DNA of 64,000 nt from Duganella alba (GTDB lineage: Bacteria > Pseudomonadota > Gammaproteobacteria > Burkholderiales > Burkholderiaceae_D): contig NZ_WKJN01000030.1 in assembly GCF_009674495.1 (NCBI RefSeq), forward strand, positions 17,474-81,473. Reading direction: 5' to 3'. Position numbers and translations under genes: made by a program. Below are positions 27,649-37,529 of the stretch, one piece after another; within the stretch, counting starts at the first letter, position 1; every line of letters begins with the position of its first letter. A model generated the notes under the pieces. That model was not told the DNA's origin, ran no database searches, and saw only the letters and a program-made list of their open reading frames with translations.

Positions 27649-29274
27649 TTAAGTTACAGCGCCGTCATCTTCGGCCTTCAGCTTGCGCCACAGCGTGGTG
27701 CGGCTGATGCCGAGGTAGTCGGCGGCGGCGTCGCGGCGGCCGCCGAAGCGCGCCAGCACGTCGGCGATGCGTTCGGTGGCTGATGCCGGCGCGGGCAGGG
27801 CGCTGGTGGCGGGCGTTCCCAGCTCGGGAGCGACGCTGAGGACGAATGCCGGCGTCAGCGCCTGCAGCGGTTCGGCGGCCAGGAACAGCGCCAGGCGCTC
27901 GGTCAGGTTGCGCAGTTCGCGCACGTTGCCGGGCCAGGCGTAGCGTTGCAGCAGCGGCGCGCAGGCCGCCATTTCGGCATGCAGGTTGGGATGCGGGCGC
28001 GCGCCGAGCGACGCCAGCGAATTTTTCAGCGACCATTCGGCCAGCGTCATCACGTCTTGCGGCCGCGCGCGCAGTGGTGGCAATGTCAGGCGCAGCACCG
28101 CCAGCCGGTAGAACAGGTCGGCGCGGAAGCGGCCTTCGCGCACGCGCTGTTCCAGGTCGCAGTGGGTGGCGCTGATGATGCGTACATGTACCGGTATCGG
28201 GCGCGTGCCGCCGACGCGCACCACCTCGCGCTCTTCCAGCACGCGCAGCAAACGCGTTTGTAGCGTCAGCGGCATTTCGCCGATCTCGTCGAGGAACAGC
28301 GTGCCGTGGTTGGCCGCTTCGAACAGGCCCGCGTGGCCGCCGCGCCGTGCGCCGGTGAAGGCGCCTTCCTCGTGGCCGAACAGTTCCGACTCCAGCAGCG
28401 ATTCCGCGATGGCGCCGCAGTTCACCGCCACGAACGGCCGGTTCTGGCCCAGTGTGCGTGGCGCCTCGCGGTGGATGGCCTGCGCCACCAGTTCCTTGCC
28501 GCAGCCGGTTTCGCCTTGTATCAGCACGGTGGCGGGCGATTTCGCGTACAGCACCACCGACTGCCGCACCGTCTCCATCGCCGCCGAGTCGCCGCGCAGA
28601 TCGTTGATGCCATGCTTGGCGCGCAGCGTGTCCGTCACCACGGCGCTGCGTGCGCGGTTGCGGTTGGATTCGAGCTGCGTCAGGCGCGCCATTTCCAGCG
28701 CGTCGTCGAAGGCGTGGCGGATCGAAGCGGCGGAGTAGACGAATACGCCGGTCAGCCCCGCTTCCTCGGCCAGGTCGGTGATGCGTCCCGCGCCGACAAT
28801 GGCCTTGATGCCTGCCGCCTTCAGGTCGTTGACCTGCGCGCGCGCGTCTTCCTCCGTCACGTAGGTGCGCTGCGCAACATCGAAGCCGAAGGTGCTGGAA
28901 AACTCGGCCAGTTCCGCCAGCCGTTCCTGGTAGGTGATGATGCCGATGCGGTCCGACACGCGCCGCGCGCGCGCCAGCGCCTGCATCACATCGAAGCCGC
29001 TGAATTTGGCGATCACCACCGGCACCGACAGCCGGCCTTTCAGATAGGCGGCGTTGGAGCCGGCCGAGATGATGGCGTCGCAGCGTTCCGTCGCCAGCCG
29101 CTCGCGGATGTATTTGGCGGCTTCCTCGAAACCGAGGTTGATCGGTTCGATCGTGGCCAGGTTGTCGTATTCCAGCGTGATGTCGCGGAACAGGTCGGAC
29201 AGGCGCGACACCGAAACCGTCCAGATGACCGGCTTGTCGTTGCTGTCGAAGGGCAGGGGCGTGGAATGTCGCAT
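27649..29274 (-). CDS. prpR: Propionate catabolism operon regulator PrpR
   Basis: This is a 541-residue sigma-54 activator. Residues 1-190 form the PrpR_N sensor domain (binds 2-methylcitrate in enteric PrpR). The AAA+ domain (about 215-460) has Walker A GETGCGKE and the sigma-54 contact loop GAFTGA, both intact. A Fis-type helix-turn-helix is at 500-535 (RRDAAADYLGISRTTLWRKL). It is divergent from prpB, whose promoter is of the -24/-12 class, so it activates the adjacent operon. GTTTCA half-sites start right at its own ATG, which suggests that it also limits its own expression. Confidence 0.95.
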   Translation of the reverse strand: MRHSTPLPFDSNDKPVIWTVSVSRLSDLFRDITLEYDNLATIEPINLGFEEAAKYIRERLATERCDAIISAGSNAAYLKGRLSVPVVIAKFSGFDVMQALARARRVSDRIGIITYQERLAELAEFSSTFGFDVAQRTYVTEEDARAQVNDLKAAGIKAIVGAGRITDLAEEAGLTGVFVYSAASIRHAFDDALEMARLTQLESNRNRARSAVVTDTLRAKHGINDLRGDSAAMETVRQSVVLYAKSPATVLIQGETGCGKELVAQAIHREAPRTLGQNRPFVAVNCGAIAESLLESELFGHEEGAFTGARRGGHAGLFEAANHGTLFLDEIGEMPLTLQTRLLRVLEEREVVRVGGTRPIPVHVRIISATHCDLEQRVREGRFRADLFYRLAVLRLTLPPLRARPQDVMTLAEWSLKNSLASLGARPHPNLHAEMAACAPLLQRYAWPGNVRELRNLTERLALFLAAEPLQALTPAFVLSVAPELGTPATSALPAPASATERIADVLARFGGRRDAAADYLGISRTTLWRKLKAEDDGAVT

Positions 29275-29310
29275 GTTTCAATTGTAGTTCATTTTCGTTT
29301 CAGATGAAAC
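29275..29310. promoter_or_regulatory. Probable PrpR operator sites
   Basis: GTTTCA stands at 29275-29280 and again at 29297-29302, where it is joined by TGAAAC (29305-29310) in the inverted repeat GTTTCAGATGAAAC. These are about 60-100 bases upstream of the -24/-12 promoter, the right place for an enhancer-binding activator, and adjacent to the prpR start. Assignment to PrpR is an inference from position. Confidence 0.6.
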
Positions 29311-29363
29311 ATTGATGCAACGTGATGATAAGCTAAGTGATTGATTTATATAAGCTGATGCAT

Positions 29364-29379
29364 TGGCACGCCCCTTGCA
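29364..29379 (+). promoter_or_regulatory. Sigma-54 promoter of prpB
   Basis: TGGCAC-N5-TTGCA matches the -24/-12 consensus at every key base (GG at -24, GC at -12, spacing 10). Transcription should start near 29390, leaving a leader of about 30 bases. Confidence 0.92.
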
Positions 29380-29420
29380 ATACAAAGCGCAACTTCAACG
29401 CAACACCGAAAGGTCACAAC

Positions 29421-30308
29421 ATGAGTCAATATTCCGCAGGCGCCGCGTTCCGCAAAGCCGTCCAGGAAGAGTCCCCTTTGCAGGTGGTCGGCGCGATCAA
29501 CGCCAACCATGCGCTGCTGGCCAAGCGCGCCGGCTTCAAGGCGATCTACCTGTCCGGCGGCGGCGTGGCGGCGGGTTCGCTCGGTCTGCCGGACCTGGGC
29601 ATCTCCAACCTGGACGACGTGCTGACCGACGTGCGCCGCATCACCGACGTGTGCGACCTGCCGCTGCTGGTCGACGTCGACACCGGTTTTGGCGCCTCCG
29701 CCTTCAATGTCGCCCGCACCGTCAAGTCGATGATCAAGTTCGGCGCCGCCGCCATGCACATCGAAGACCAGGTCGGCGCCAAGCGCTGCGGCCATCGTCC
29801 CGGCAAGGAAATCGTATCGAAGCAGGAGATGGTCGACCGCATCAGCGCCGCCGTCGATGCGCGTACCGACGACCAGTTTGTCATCATGGCGCGCACCGAT
29901 GCGCTGGCGGTGGAAGGCCTGGACGCCGCCATCGAACGCGCGGTCGCCTGCGTGGAAGCGGGCGCCGACATGATCTTCCCGGAAGCGATGATCAGCCTCG
30001 ATATGTATAAAAAATTCGCCGCCGCCGTGAAAGTGCCGGTGCTGGCCAACATCACCGAATTCGGTTCGACGCCGCTGTTCACCGTGGACGAGTTGCGCAG
30101 CGCCGACGTGGGACTGGTGCTGTATCCGCTGTCCGCCTTCCGCGCCATGAACAAGGCGGCGGAAAACGTCTACGGCGCCATCCGCCGCGACGGCACGCAG
30201 CAGAACGTGCTCGACACCATGCAAACCCGCGCTGAACTTTATGAGCGCATCAATTACCACAGCTTCGAGCAAAAGCTCGACGCCCTGTTCGCCGCACAGA
30301 AGAAATAA
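29421..30308 (+). CDS. prpB: 2-methylisocitrate lyase
   Basis: The 295-residue enzyme splits 2-methylisocitrate into pyruvate and succinate, the last step of the methylcitrate cycle. The family signature KRCGHRPGK holds the catalytic Cys123, and the Mg-binding LVDVDTGFG is at 83-91. Length is typical. The start MSQYSAGAAF follows AAAGG; it is the first gene after the sigma-54 promoter. prpC begins 14 bases after its stop. Confidence 0.97.
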   Translation: MSQYSAGAAFRKAVQEESPLQVVGAINANHALLAKRAGFKAIYLSGGGVAAGSLGLPDLGISNLDDVLTDVRRITDVCDLPLLVDVDTGFGASAFNVARTVKSMIKFGAAAMHIEDQVGAKRCGHRPGKEIVSKQEMVDRISAAVDARTDDQFVIMARTDALAVEGLDAAIERAVACVEAGADMIFPEAMISLDMYKKFAAAVKVPVLANITEFGSTPLFTVDELRSADVGLVLYPLSAFRAMNKAAENVYGAIRRDGTQQNVLDTMQTRAELYERINYHSFEQKLDALFAAQKK

Positions 30309-30321
30309 GAGGAGACACCAA

Positions 30322-31470
30322 ATGACCGAAGCCACCACCTTCAAACCAAAAAAATCCGTCGCCCTGTCCGGCGTCGCCGCCGGTAACACCGCGCTGTGCT
30401 CCGTCGGCAAAACCGGCAATGACCTGCACTATCGCGGCTACGACATCCTGGACGTCGCCACCACCTGCGAGTTCGAGGAAATCGCCTACCTGCTGGTGCA
30501 CGGCAAACTGCCAGCCGAGTCGGAACTGCGCGGCTACAAGGCCAAACTGCGCTCGCTGCGGGGCCTGCCGCAAGCCGTGAAATCGGCGCTGGAGGCATTG
30601 CCGGCATCCGCGCATCCAATGGACGTGATGCGCACCGGCGTCTCGGTGCTGGGCTGCGTGCTGCCGGAGAAGGACGACCACAACACGCCAGGCGCGCGTG
30701 ACATCGCCGATCGCCTGATGGCGTCCTTTGGCTCCATGCTGCTGTACTGGTATCACTTCAGCCATAACGGCAAGCGCATCGAAGTGGAAACCGACGACGA
30801 CTCCATCGGCGGCCACTTCCTGCATCTGCTGCACGGCCAAAAGCCGCAGGAATCGTGGGTGCGCGCGATGCATACCTCGCTGATCCTGTACGCCGAACAC
30901 GAGTTCAACGCATCGACCTTCACCAGCCGCGTCATCGCCGGTACCGGCTCCGACATCCACTCGGCCATCACCGGCGCCATCGGCGCGCTGCGCGGCCCGA
31001 AACACGGCGGCGCCAACGAAGTCGCCTTTGAGATTCAGAAGCGCTACGAAAATCCGGACGAGGCGGAAGCCGACATCCGCAGCCGCGTCGCCAACAAGGA
31101 AGTGGTGATTGGCTTCGGCCACCCGGTGTACACCGTCTCCGATCCGCGCAACGTGGTGATCAAGGACGTGGCGCGCCAGCTGTCCGAGGAAGCCGGTTCG
31201 ACCAAAATGTACGACATCGCCGAGCGCCTGGAATCTGTGATGTGGGAAATCAAAAAGATGTTCCCGAACCTGGACTGGTTCTCCGCCGTGTCGTACCACA
31301 TGATGGGCGTGCCGACCGCGATGTTCACTCCGTTGTTCGTCATCTCGCGCACCTCCGGCTGGTCGGCGCACATCATCGAGCAGCGCATCGACAACAAGAT
31401 CATCCGCCCAAGCGCCAACTACGTTGGCCCTGAAGACCTGAAATTCGTCCCGATCAAGGACCGTAAATAA
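30322..31470 (+). CDS. prpC: 2-methylcitrate synthase
   Basis: The 382-residue enzyme joins propionyl-CoA and oxaloacetate to 2-methylcitrate. It is of citrate-synthase fold with the catalytic His and Asp regions GALRGPKHGGANE, GFGHPVYTVSDPR and FVISRTSGWSAHIIEQR. The short length and the sequence LSGVAAGNTALCSVGKTGNDLHYRGYDI are those of PrpC rather than GltA. AGAGGAGA gives a strong ribosome site 8 bases before the ATG. An earlier in-frame GTG-type start at 30241 lies inside prpB and is not needed. Confidence 0.96.
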   Translation: MTEATTFKPKKSVALSGVAAGNTALCSVGKTGNDLHYRGYDILDVATTCEFEEIAYLLVHGKLPAESELRGYKAKLRSLRGLPQAVKSALEALPASAHPMDVMRTGVSVLGCVLPEKDDHNTPGARDIADRLMASFGSMLLYWYHFSHNGKRIEVETDDDSIGGHFLHLLHGQKPQESWVRAMHTSLILYAEHEFNASTFTSRVIAGTGSDIHSAITGAIGALRGPKHGGANEVAFEIQKRYENPDEAEADIRSRVANKEVVIGFGHPVYTVSDPRNVVIKDVARQLSEEAGSTKMYDIAERLESVMWEIKKMFPNLDWFSAVSYHMMGVPTAMFTPLFVISRTSGWSAHIIEQRIDNKIIRPSANYVGPEDLKFVPIKDRK

Positions 31471-31472
31471 TC

Positions 31473-34070
31473 ATGAACACCGCATTCCGCAAGAACCTGC
31501 CCGGCACCCAGCTAGACTACTTCGACGCGCGCGCCGCTGTCGATGCGATCCAGCCAGGCGCCTGGGACAAACTGCCATACACCTCGCGCGTACTGGCGGA
31601 AAATCTCGTGCGCCGCTGCGATCCGGCCACACTCAACGCTTCGCTGTCGCAGCTGATCGAGCGCAAGCGCGACCTGGACTTTCCGTGGTTCCCGGCGCGC
31701 GTGGTATGCCACGACATTCTGGGCCAGACCGCGCTGGTCGACCTGGCCGGCCTGCGCGATGCGATTGCGCTGCAAGGCGGGGATCCGGCGCTGGTCAATC
31801 CCGTGGTGCCGACGCAGCTGGTGGTGGACCATTCGCTGGCGGTGGAGTGCGGCGGCTTCGATCCGGACGCCTTCGACAAGAACCGCGCCATCGAAGATCG
31901 CCGCAATGAAGACCGCTTCGATTTCATCAACTGGACCAAGAAGGCGTTCAAGAACGTCGACGTGATCCCGCCGGGGAACGGCATCCTGCACCAGATTAAT
32001 CTGGAGCGCATGTCGCCGGTGATCCAGTCCGTGGATGGCGTGGCCTTCCCGGATACGCTGGTTGGCACCGATTCGCATACGCCGATGGTCGATGCGCTGG
32101 GCGTGATCGCCATCGGCGTCGGCGGACTGGAAGCGGAAAGCGTAATGCTGGGACGCGCCTCGTGGATGCGTCTGCCGGACATCATCGGCGTTGAACTGAG
32201 CGGCAAGCCGCAGCCAGGCATCACCGCCACCGACATCGTGCTGGCGTTGACCGAATTCCTGCGCAAGCAGAAAGTGGTGTCGTCGTACCTGGAGTTCTAT
32301 GGCGAAGGCGCCGCCCACCTGACCTTGGGCGACCGTGCGACCATCTCCAACATGGCGCCGGAATACGGCTCCACCGCCGCCATGTTCTACATCGATGCGC
32401 AAACCATCAAATACCTCAAGCTGACCGGCCGCGATGACGAAACGGTCAAACTGGTGGAAACCTACGCCAGGGAAACCGGCCTGTGGGGCGATGCGCTGGT
32501 GGGCGCCGAGTACGAGCGCGTGCTGAAGTTCGACCTGTCCACCGTGGTGCGTAATATCGCCGGCCCATCGAACCCGCACAACCGCGTGGCGACCAGCGAC
32601 CTGGCCGCGCGCGGCATCAGCGGCGTGGTGGAGAACGAACCTGGCCTGATGCCGGACGGCGCCTGCATTATCGCCGCCATCACCAGCTGCACCAACACGA
32701 ATAATCCACGCAATATGATCGCCGCCGGCCTGCTGGCCCGCAACGCCAACAAGCTTGGCCTGACGCGCAAGCCATGGGTGAAGTCGTCGCTGGCGCCTGG
32801 CTCCAAGACCGTGACGCTGTATCTGGAAGAGGCGGGTCTGCTGCCGGAGCTGGAGCAACTGGGCTTCGGCGTGGTGGCGTATGCCTGCACCTCCTGCAAC
32901 GGCATGTCCGGCGCGCTGGACCCGGTGATCCAGAAAGAAGTCGTCGATCGCGACCTGTATGCAACAGCTGTCCTGTCGGGCAACCGCAATTTCGACGGCC
33001 GTATCCATCCGTATGCCAAGCAGGCTTTCTTGGCCTCGCCGCCGCTGGTGGTGGCGTATGCCATCGCTGGCACCATCCGCTTCGATATCGAGAAGGATGT
33101 GCTGGGCCACGACGCCAATGGTCATCCGATCACGCTGAAGGACATCTGGCCCTCGGACGAAGAGATCGACGCCATCGTCGCCAGCGCGGTCAAGCCGGAG
33201 CAGTTCCGCAAGGTCTACATTCCGATGTTCGCCAGGCAGGCGGATGACGGCATTTCGGTCAGCCCGCTGTATGACTGGCGTCCGCAAACCACCTATATCC
33301 GCCGCCCGCCGTACTGGGAAGGCGCGCTGGCAGGCGAACGCTCGCTGCGCGGCATGCGTCCGCTGGCGGTCCTTGGCGATAACATCACCACCGACCACCT
33401 GTCGCCGTCGAACGCCATCATGATGGATTCCGCCGCTGGCGAATACCTGCACAAAATGGGCTTGCCGGAAGAAGACTTCAATTCCTACGCGACCCACCGC
33501 GGCGACCACCTGACCGCGCAACGCGCCACCTTCGCCAATCCGACGCTGAAGAACGAGATGGTGCGCGACGCCGATGGCAAGGTCAAAGCCGGTTCGCTGG
33601 CGCGCGTGGAGCCGGAAGGCAAAGTGCTGCGTATGTGGGAAGCGATTGAAACCTATATGGACCGCAAGCAGCCGCTGATCATCGTGGCCGGCGCGGACTA
33701 CGGCCAGGGCTCGTCGCGCGACTGGGCGGCCAAGGGTGTGCGGCTGGCGGGCGTGGAAGCGATTGTGGCTGAGGGCTTCGAACGCATCCACCGCACCAAT
33801 CTGGTCGGCATGGGCGTGCTGCCGCTGGAATTCCAGCCGGGCGTGAACCGCCTGACGCTGGCGCTGGACGGCACTGAAACCTATGACGTGATCGGCGAAC
33901 GCACGCCGCGCTCGACGCTGACGCTGGTGATTAACCGTCGCAACGGCGAACGCCTGCACGTGCCGGTGACCTGCCGCCTCGATACGGCGGAAGAAGTCTC
34001 GATCTACGAAGCCGGCGGCGTGCTGCAACGCTTCGCGCAGGACTTCCTCGAATCCGCAAAGGCTGCATGA
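31473..34070 (+). CDS. acnD: Fe/S-dependent 2-methylcitrate dehydratase AcnD
   Basis: This is an 865-residue aconitase-family enzyme that dehydrates 2-methylcitrate to 2-methylaconitate, replacing the iron-free PrpD. The cluster ligands are Cys406 (SCTNTNNPRNM), Cys472 and Cys475 (ACTSCNG), the aconitase spacing. The C-terminal swivel domain has YGQGSSRDWAAKG. It starts 2 bases after prpC and ends overlapping prpF in ATGA. The coupling with prpF is expected because AcnD needs PrpF to make product usable by the next enzyme. Confidence 0.96.
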   Translation: MNTAFRKNLPGTQLDYFDARAAVDAIQPGAWDKLPYTSRVLAENLVRRCDPATLNASLSQLIERKRDLDFPWFPARVVCHDILGQTALVDLAGLRDAIALQGGDPALVNPVVPTQLVVDHSLAVECGGFDPDAFDKNRAIEDRRNEDRFDFINWTKKAFKNVDVIPPGNGILHQINLERMSPVIQSVDGVAFPDTLVGTDSHTPMVDALGVIAIGVGGLEAESVMLGRASWMRLPDIIGVELSGKPQPGITATDIVLALTEFLRKQKVVSSYLEFYGEGAAHLTLGDRATISNMAPEYGSTAAMFYIDAQTIKYLKLTGRDDETVKLVETYARETGLWGDALVGAEYERVLKFDLSTVVRNIAGPSNPHNRVATSDLAARGISGVVENEPGLMPDGACIIAAITSCTNTNNPRNMIAAGLLARNANKLGLTRKPWVKSSLAPGSKTVTLYLEEAGLLPELEQLGFGVVAYACTSCNGMSGALDPVIQKEVVDRDLYATAVLSGNRNFDGRIHPYAKQAFLASPPLVVAYAIAGTIRFDIEKDVLGHDANGHPITLKDIWPSDEEIDAIVASAVKPEQFRKVYIPMFARQADDGISVSPLYDWRPQTTYIRRPPYWEGALAGERSLRGMRPLAVLGDNITTDHLSPSNAIMMDSAAGEYLHKMGLPEEDFNSYATHRGDHLTAQRATFANPTLKNEMVRDADGKVKAGSLARVEPEGKVLRMWEAIETYMDRKQPLIIVAGADYGQGSSRDWAAKGVRLAGVEAIVAEGFERIHRTNLVGMGVLPLEFQPGVNRLTLALDGTETYDVIGERTPRSTLTLVINRRNGERLHVPVTCRLDTAEEVSIYEAGGVLQRFAQDFLESAKAA

Positions 34071-35251
34071 TGGCGCACAAACCTCAGATCAAAATCCCCG
34101 CCACCTATATGCGTGGCGGCACCAGCAAGGGCGTGTTCTTCCGCTTGCAGGATCTGCCGGAAGCGGCGCAGCAGCCGGGCGCCGCGCGCGACCAGTTGCT
34201 GCTGCGCGTGATCGGCAGCCCGGACCCATACGGCAAACAGATCGACGGCATGGGCGGCGCCACGTCCAGCACCAGCAAGACGGTGATCCTGTCGAAAAGC
34301 ACGCGGCCGGATCACGACGTCGATTACCTGTTCGGTCAGGTCTCGATCGACAAGGCTTTCGTGGACTGGAGCGGCAACTGCGGCAACCTGTCGGCGGCGG
34401 TGGGCGCGTTCGCCATCAGCGGCGGTCTGGTTGACGCGGCGCGCGTGCCGCAGGACGGCGTGGCGGTGGTGCGCGTGTGGCAGGCCAATATCGGCAAGAC
34501 CATCATCGCCCACATCCCGATGACCAACGGCGAAGTGCAGGAGACCGGCGACTTTGAACTGGACGGCGTCACCTTCCCGGCGGCAGAAGTCCAGCTGGAG
34601 TTCATGGACCCGGCGGCGGAAGAGGAGGGCGCAGGCGGTTCGATGTTCCCGACCGGCCAACTGGTGGACGATCTGGAAGTCCCCGGCGTCGGCACGCTGA
34701 AGGCGACCATGATCAACGCCGGCATTCCGACCATCTTCATCAACGCCGACGCTGTCGGCTACACCGGCACCGAACTGCAGGACGCCATCAACGGCGACAC
34801 CAAGGCGCTGGCGATGTTCGAAACCATCCGCGCATATGGTGCGCTGCGCATGGGCCTTATCAAGGACCTGAACGAAGCGGCGACGCGCCAGCACACGCCG
34901 AAGGTGGCGTTCGTGGCGCCGCCTAAGGCCTACACCTCGTCCAGCGGCAAGCCGGTGGCGGCGGGCGATATCGATCTGCTGGTGCGTGCGCTCTCGATGG
35001 GCAAGCTGCATCACGCCATGATGGGCACGGCCGCTGTCGCCATCGGCACGGCCGCCGCCATTCCCGGCACGCTGGTGAACCTGGCGGCGGGCGGCGGCGA
35101 GCGTGGCGCGGTGCGCTTCGGCCATCCGTCCGGCACCTTGCGTGTCGGTGCGGAGGCGGTTCAGCAGAACGGAGAATGGTGCGTCAAAAAAGCGGTAATG
35201 AGCCGCAGCGCCCGCGTATTGATGGAAGGCTGGGTACGCGTACCCGCCTAA
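34067..35251 (+). CDS. prpF: 2-methylaconitate cis-trans isomerase PrpF
   Basis: The 394-residue enzyme has a diaminopimelate-epimerase-like fold and isomerises the 2-methylaconitate made by AcnD. Family marks: IPATYMRGGTSKGVFF near residue 10, GMGGATSSTSKT near 61, and SGNCGNLSAAVGAFAI near 103 with a catalytic Cys. Lys in RGGTSKG is the other active-site residue. The gene begins in the ATGA overlap with acnD and is followed after 25 bases by prpE. Confidence 0.96.
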   Translation: MMAHKPQIKIPATYMRGGTSKGVFFRLQDLPEAAQQPGAARDQLLLRVIGSPDPYGKQIDGMGGATSSTSKTVILSKSTRPDHDVDYLFGQVSIDKAFVDWSGNCGNLSAAVGAFAISGGLVDAARVPQDGVAVVRVWQANIGKTIIAHIPMTNGEVQETGDFELDGVTFPAAEVQLEFMDPAAEEEGAGGSMFPTGQLVDDLEVPGVGTLKATMINAGIPTIFINADAVGYTGTELQDAINGDTKALAMFETIRAYGALRMGLIKDLNEAATRQHTPKVAFVAPPKAYTSSSGKPVAAGDIDLLVRALSMGKLHHAMMGTAAVAIGTAAAIPGTLVNLAAGGGERGAVRFGHPSGTLRVGAEAVQQNGEWCVKKAVMSRSARVLMEGWVRVPA

Positions 35252-35276
35252 GCAGATACAGACTACCGGAGGAGAC

Positions 35277-37148
35277 ATGATGTACGCTGATTTTTATCAG
35301 CGCTCTATCGCCACGCCCGAACAATTCTGGCAGGACGAAGCTGCGCTCATCGACTGGAACACGCCGTTCACGCAAGTGCTGGATTATGACCATCCGCCGT
35401 TCGCCCGCTGGTTCGTGGGCGGCAAGACCAATCTGTGTCACAACGCGGTGGACCGCTGGTGCTTGCCGGGCGGGCAGGGCGACCAGCCCGCGCTGATCGC
35501 CATCTCCACCGAAACCAACACGGAGCGCAGCTACTCCTTCAACGAACTGCATGTGGAAGTCCAGCGCTGGGCGGCGATGATGCAGTCGCTCGGCGTGCGC
35601 AAGGGCGACCGTGTGCTGATCTACATGCCGATGATCGCCGAGGCGGCGTTCGCCATGCTGGCCTGCGCACGCATCGGCGCGGTGCACTCGGTGGTGTTCG
35701 GCGGTTTTGCGGCCCACAGCCTGGCCAGCCGCATCGACGACGCCAAGCCGGTACTGGTCGTCTCCGCCGACGCCGGCTCGCGCAACGGCAAACCGATTCC
35801 CTACAAGCCGCTGCTGGACGAGGCGATTGCGCTGTCGTCCGCCAAGCCGTCGCGCGTGCTGCTGGTCGATCGCGGCCTGGCGCCGATGAACCGTGTGGAA
35901 GGCCGCGACGTGGACTATGCCGCGCTGAGCGCCGCGCATCTGGCCGCGCATGTGCCGGTGACGTGGCTGGAATCGAACGAGCCTTCCTACGTGCTGTACA
36001 CCTCCGGCACCACCGGCAAGCCGAAAGGCGTGCAGCGCGACGTCGGCGGCTACGCGGTGGCGCTGGCCTCTTCGATGAAGCACAACTTCTGCGCCAGGGC
36101 CGGCGAAACCTTCTTCGCCACCTCCGACATCGGCTGGGTGGTGGGGCACTCGTACATCGTCTACGGCCCGCTGATCGCCGGCATGGCGACCATCATGTAC
36201 GAAGGCCTGCCGATTTGTCCCGACCCCGGCATCTGGTGGAGCATCGTCGAGAAGTACAAGGTCACGCGTATGTTCTCGGCGCCGACGGCGGTGCGCGTGC
36301 TGCGCAAGCAGCCGCCGGAATTCATGCGCAAGCACGACCTGTCGTCGCTGAAGGCGCTGTACCTGGCTGGCGAACCGCTGGATGAAACCACGTCGAGCTG
36401 GATCGCCGCCGAACTGGGCGTGCCGATCATCGACAACTACTGGCAGACCGAAACCGGCTGGCCGATCCTGTCGATCGCCAAGGGCATAGAAGACACGCCG
36501 ACGCGGCTCGGCAGTCCCGGTGTGGCGATGTACGGCTACAACGTCCGCCTGATGAACGAAGCCACCGGCGAGGAGTGCGGCCCGACTGAAAAAGGCGTGC
36601 TGATGATCGAAGGTCCGCTGCCTCCCGGCTGCATGCAGACCGTGTACGGCGACGACCAGCGCTTTGTCGACACCTATTGGTCCGATGTCGGCGGCCGCAT
36701 GCTGTATTCCACCTTCGACTGGGGCGTGCGCGATGCGGACGGCTATTACTTCATCCTTGGCCGCACCGACGATGTGATCAACGTCGCCGGCCACCGGCTC
36801 GGCACGCGCGAGATCGAGGAATCCATCACCAGCCATCCGAATGTGTCCGAGGTGGCGGTGGTCGGCGTGGCGGACAAGATCAAGGGGCAGGTGGCGGTGG
36901 CCTTCGCCATCCTGAAGGATGCGGCGGCGGGAACGCTTGAACAGGACGTGATGGCCGTGGTGGACCGCCAGCTTGGCGCGGTGGCGCGGCCGGCGCGCGT
37001 CTACTTCGTCACGCAGTTGCCGAAGACGCGCTCCGGCAAATTGCTGCGCCGCTCCATCCAGGCCATTTGCGAAGGCCGCAATCCGGGCGACCTGACATCG
37101 ATAGAAGATCCATCGTCGCTGCAGCAGATTAAACAAGCGTTGTTGTAA
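35277..37148 (+). CDS. prpE: Propionate-CoA ligase
   Basis: The 623-residue AMP-forming ligase makes propionyl-CoA for PrpC. It has the P-loop YTSGTTGKPKGVQRD, the adenylate motif YWQTETGWPI, the hinge GRTDDVINVAGHR and catalytic Lys588 in LPKTRSGKLLRR, the site that acetyltransferases modify in this family. GGAGGAG precedes tandem ATG codons; the first is used here. It is the last enzyme gene of the cluster before the transporter genes. Confidence 0.96.
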   Translation: MMYADFYQRSIATPEQFWQDEAALIDWNTPFTQVLDYDHPPFARWFVGGKTNLCHNAVDRWCLPGGQGDQPALIAISTETNTERSYSFNELHVEVQRWAAMMQSLGVRKGDRVLIYMPMIAEAAFAMLACARIGAVHSVVFGGFAAHSLASRIDDAKPVLVVSADAGSRNGKPIPYKPLLDEAIALSSAKPSRVLLVDRGLAPMNRVEGRDVDYAALSAAHLAAHVPVTWLESNEPSYVLYTSGTTGKPKGVQRDVGGYAVALASSMKHNFCARAGETFFATSDIGWVVGHSYIVYGPLIAGMATIMYEGLPICPDPGIWWSIVEKYKVTRMFSAPTAVRVLRKQPPEFMRKHDLSSLKALYLAGEPLDETTSSWIAAELGVPIIDNYWQTETGWPILSIAKGIEDTPTRLGSPGVAMYGYNVRLMNEATGEECGPTEKGVLMIEGPLPPGCMQTVYGDDQRFVDTYWSDVGGRMLYSTFDWGVRDADGYYFILGRTDDVINVAGHRLGTREIEESITSHPNVSEVAVVGVADKIKGQVAVAFAILKDAAAGTLEQDVMAVVDRQLGAVARPARVYFVTQLPKTRSGKLLRRSIQAICEGRNPGDLTSIEDPSSLQQIKQALL

Positions 37149-37163
37149 GGCGCCGGTAAGGCT

Positions 37164-37200
37164 GCTCTTCTATTCTGCGTATAAGCTCGAATAGAAGAGC
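37164..37200 (+). repeat. 12-bp inverted repeat between prpE and the DUF485 gene
   Basis: GCTCTTCTATTC (37164-37175) and GAATAGAAGAGC (37189-37200) are perfectly complementary with a 13-base loop. No T-run follows, so it is not a standard terminator. The next ATG lies 21 bases downstream. It may be an mRNA processing or stabilising hairpin that sets transporter expression apart from enzyme expression, or an operator. Confidence 0.65.
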
Positions 37201-37220
37201 ATCAATAACGGAGACACACA

Positions 37221-37529
37221 ATGCACGACGACCTCGTACAGAAACTTAAGCACGACCCGAATTATCACAAGCTGGTCAAATCCCGCTCCCGCTTCGGCTG
37301 GACGCTCACCGCACTCATGATGGTGGTCTACTACGGCTACATCCTGCTGATCGCCTTCGACAAAGAATTCCTGGCCACGAAAACCGGCACCGGCGTCATG
37401 ACCTGGGGCATGCCGATCGGCCTGTTCGTGATCGTCTTCACGGTGCTGATCACCGGCGTGTATGTACGCCGCGCCAATAACACTTACGATGAACTGACCC
37501 AAGCCATCCACGACAAGGTGAAAGCATGA
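37221..37529 (+). CDS. DUF485 membrane protein (YjcH-like)
   Basis: The 102-residue protein has two membrane helices (about 26-48 and 62-84) and the family start DPNYHKLVKSRSRFGWTLT. Proteins of this family are encoded just before the acetate symporter ActP in many proteobacteria and are thought to be a small partner of it. The stop overlaps the actP start in ATGA. ACGGAGA gives a clear ribosome site. Confidence 0.92.
   Translation: MHDDLVQKLKHDPNYHKLVKSRSRFGWTLTALMMVVYYGYILLIAFDKEFLATKTGTGVMTWGMPIGLFVIVFTVLITGVYVRRANNTYDELTQAIHDKVKA

Noticed and set aside
37164..37200. Terminator of the prp operon before DUF485
   Set aside because: The stem is strong but has no T-run, and the downstream genes fit the pathway, so I list it as an inverted repeat only.
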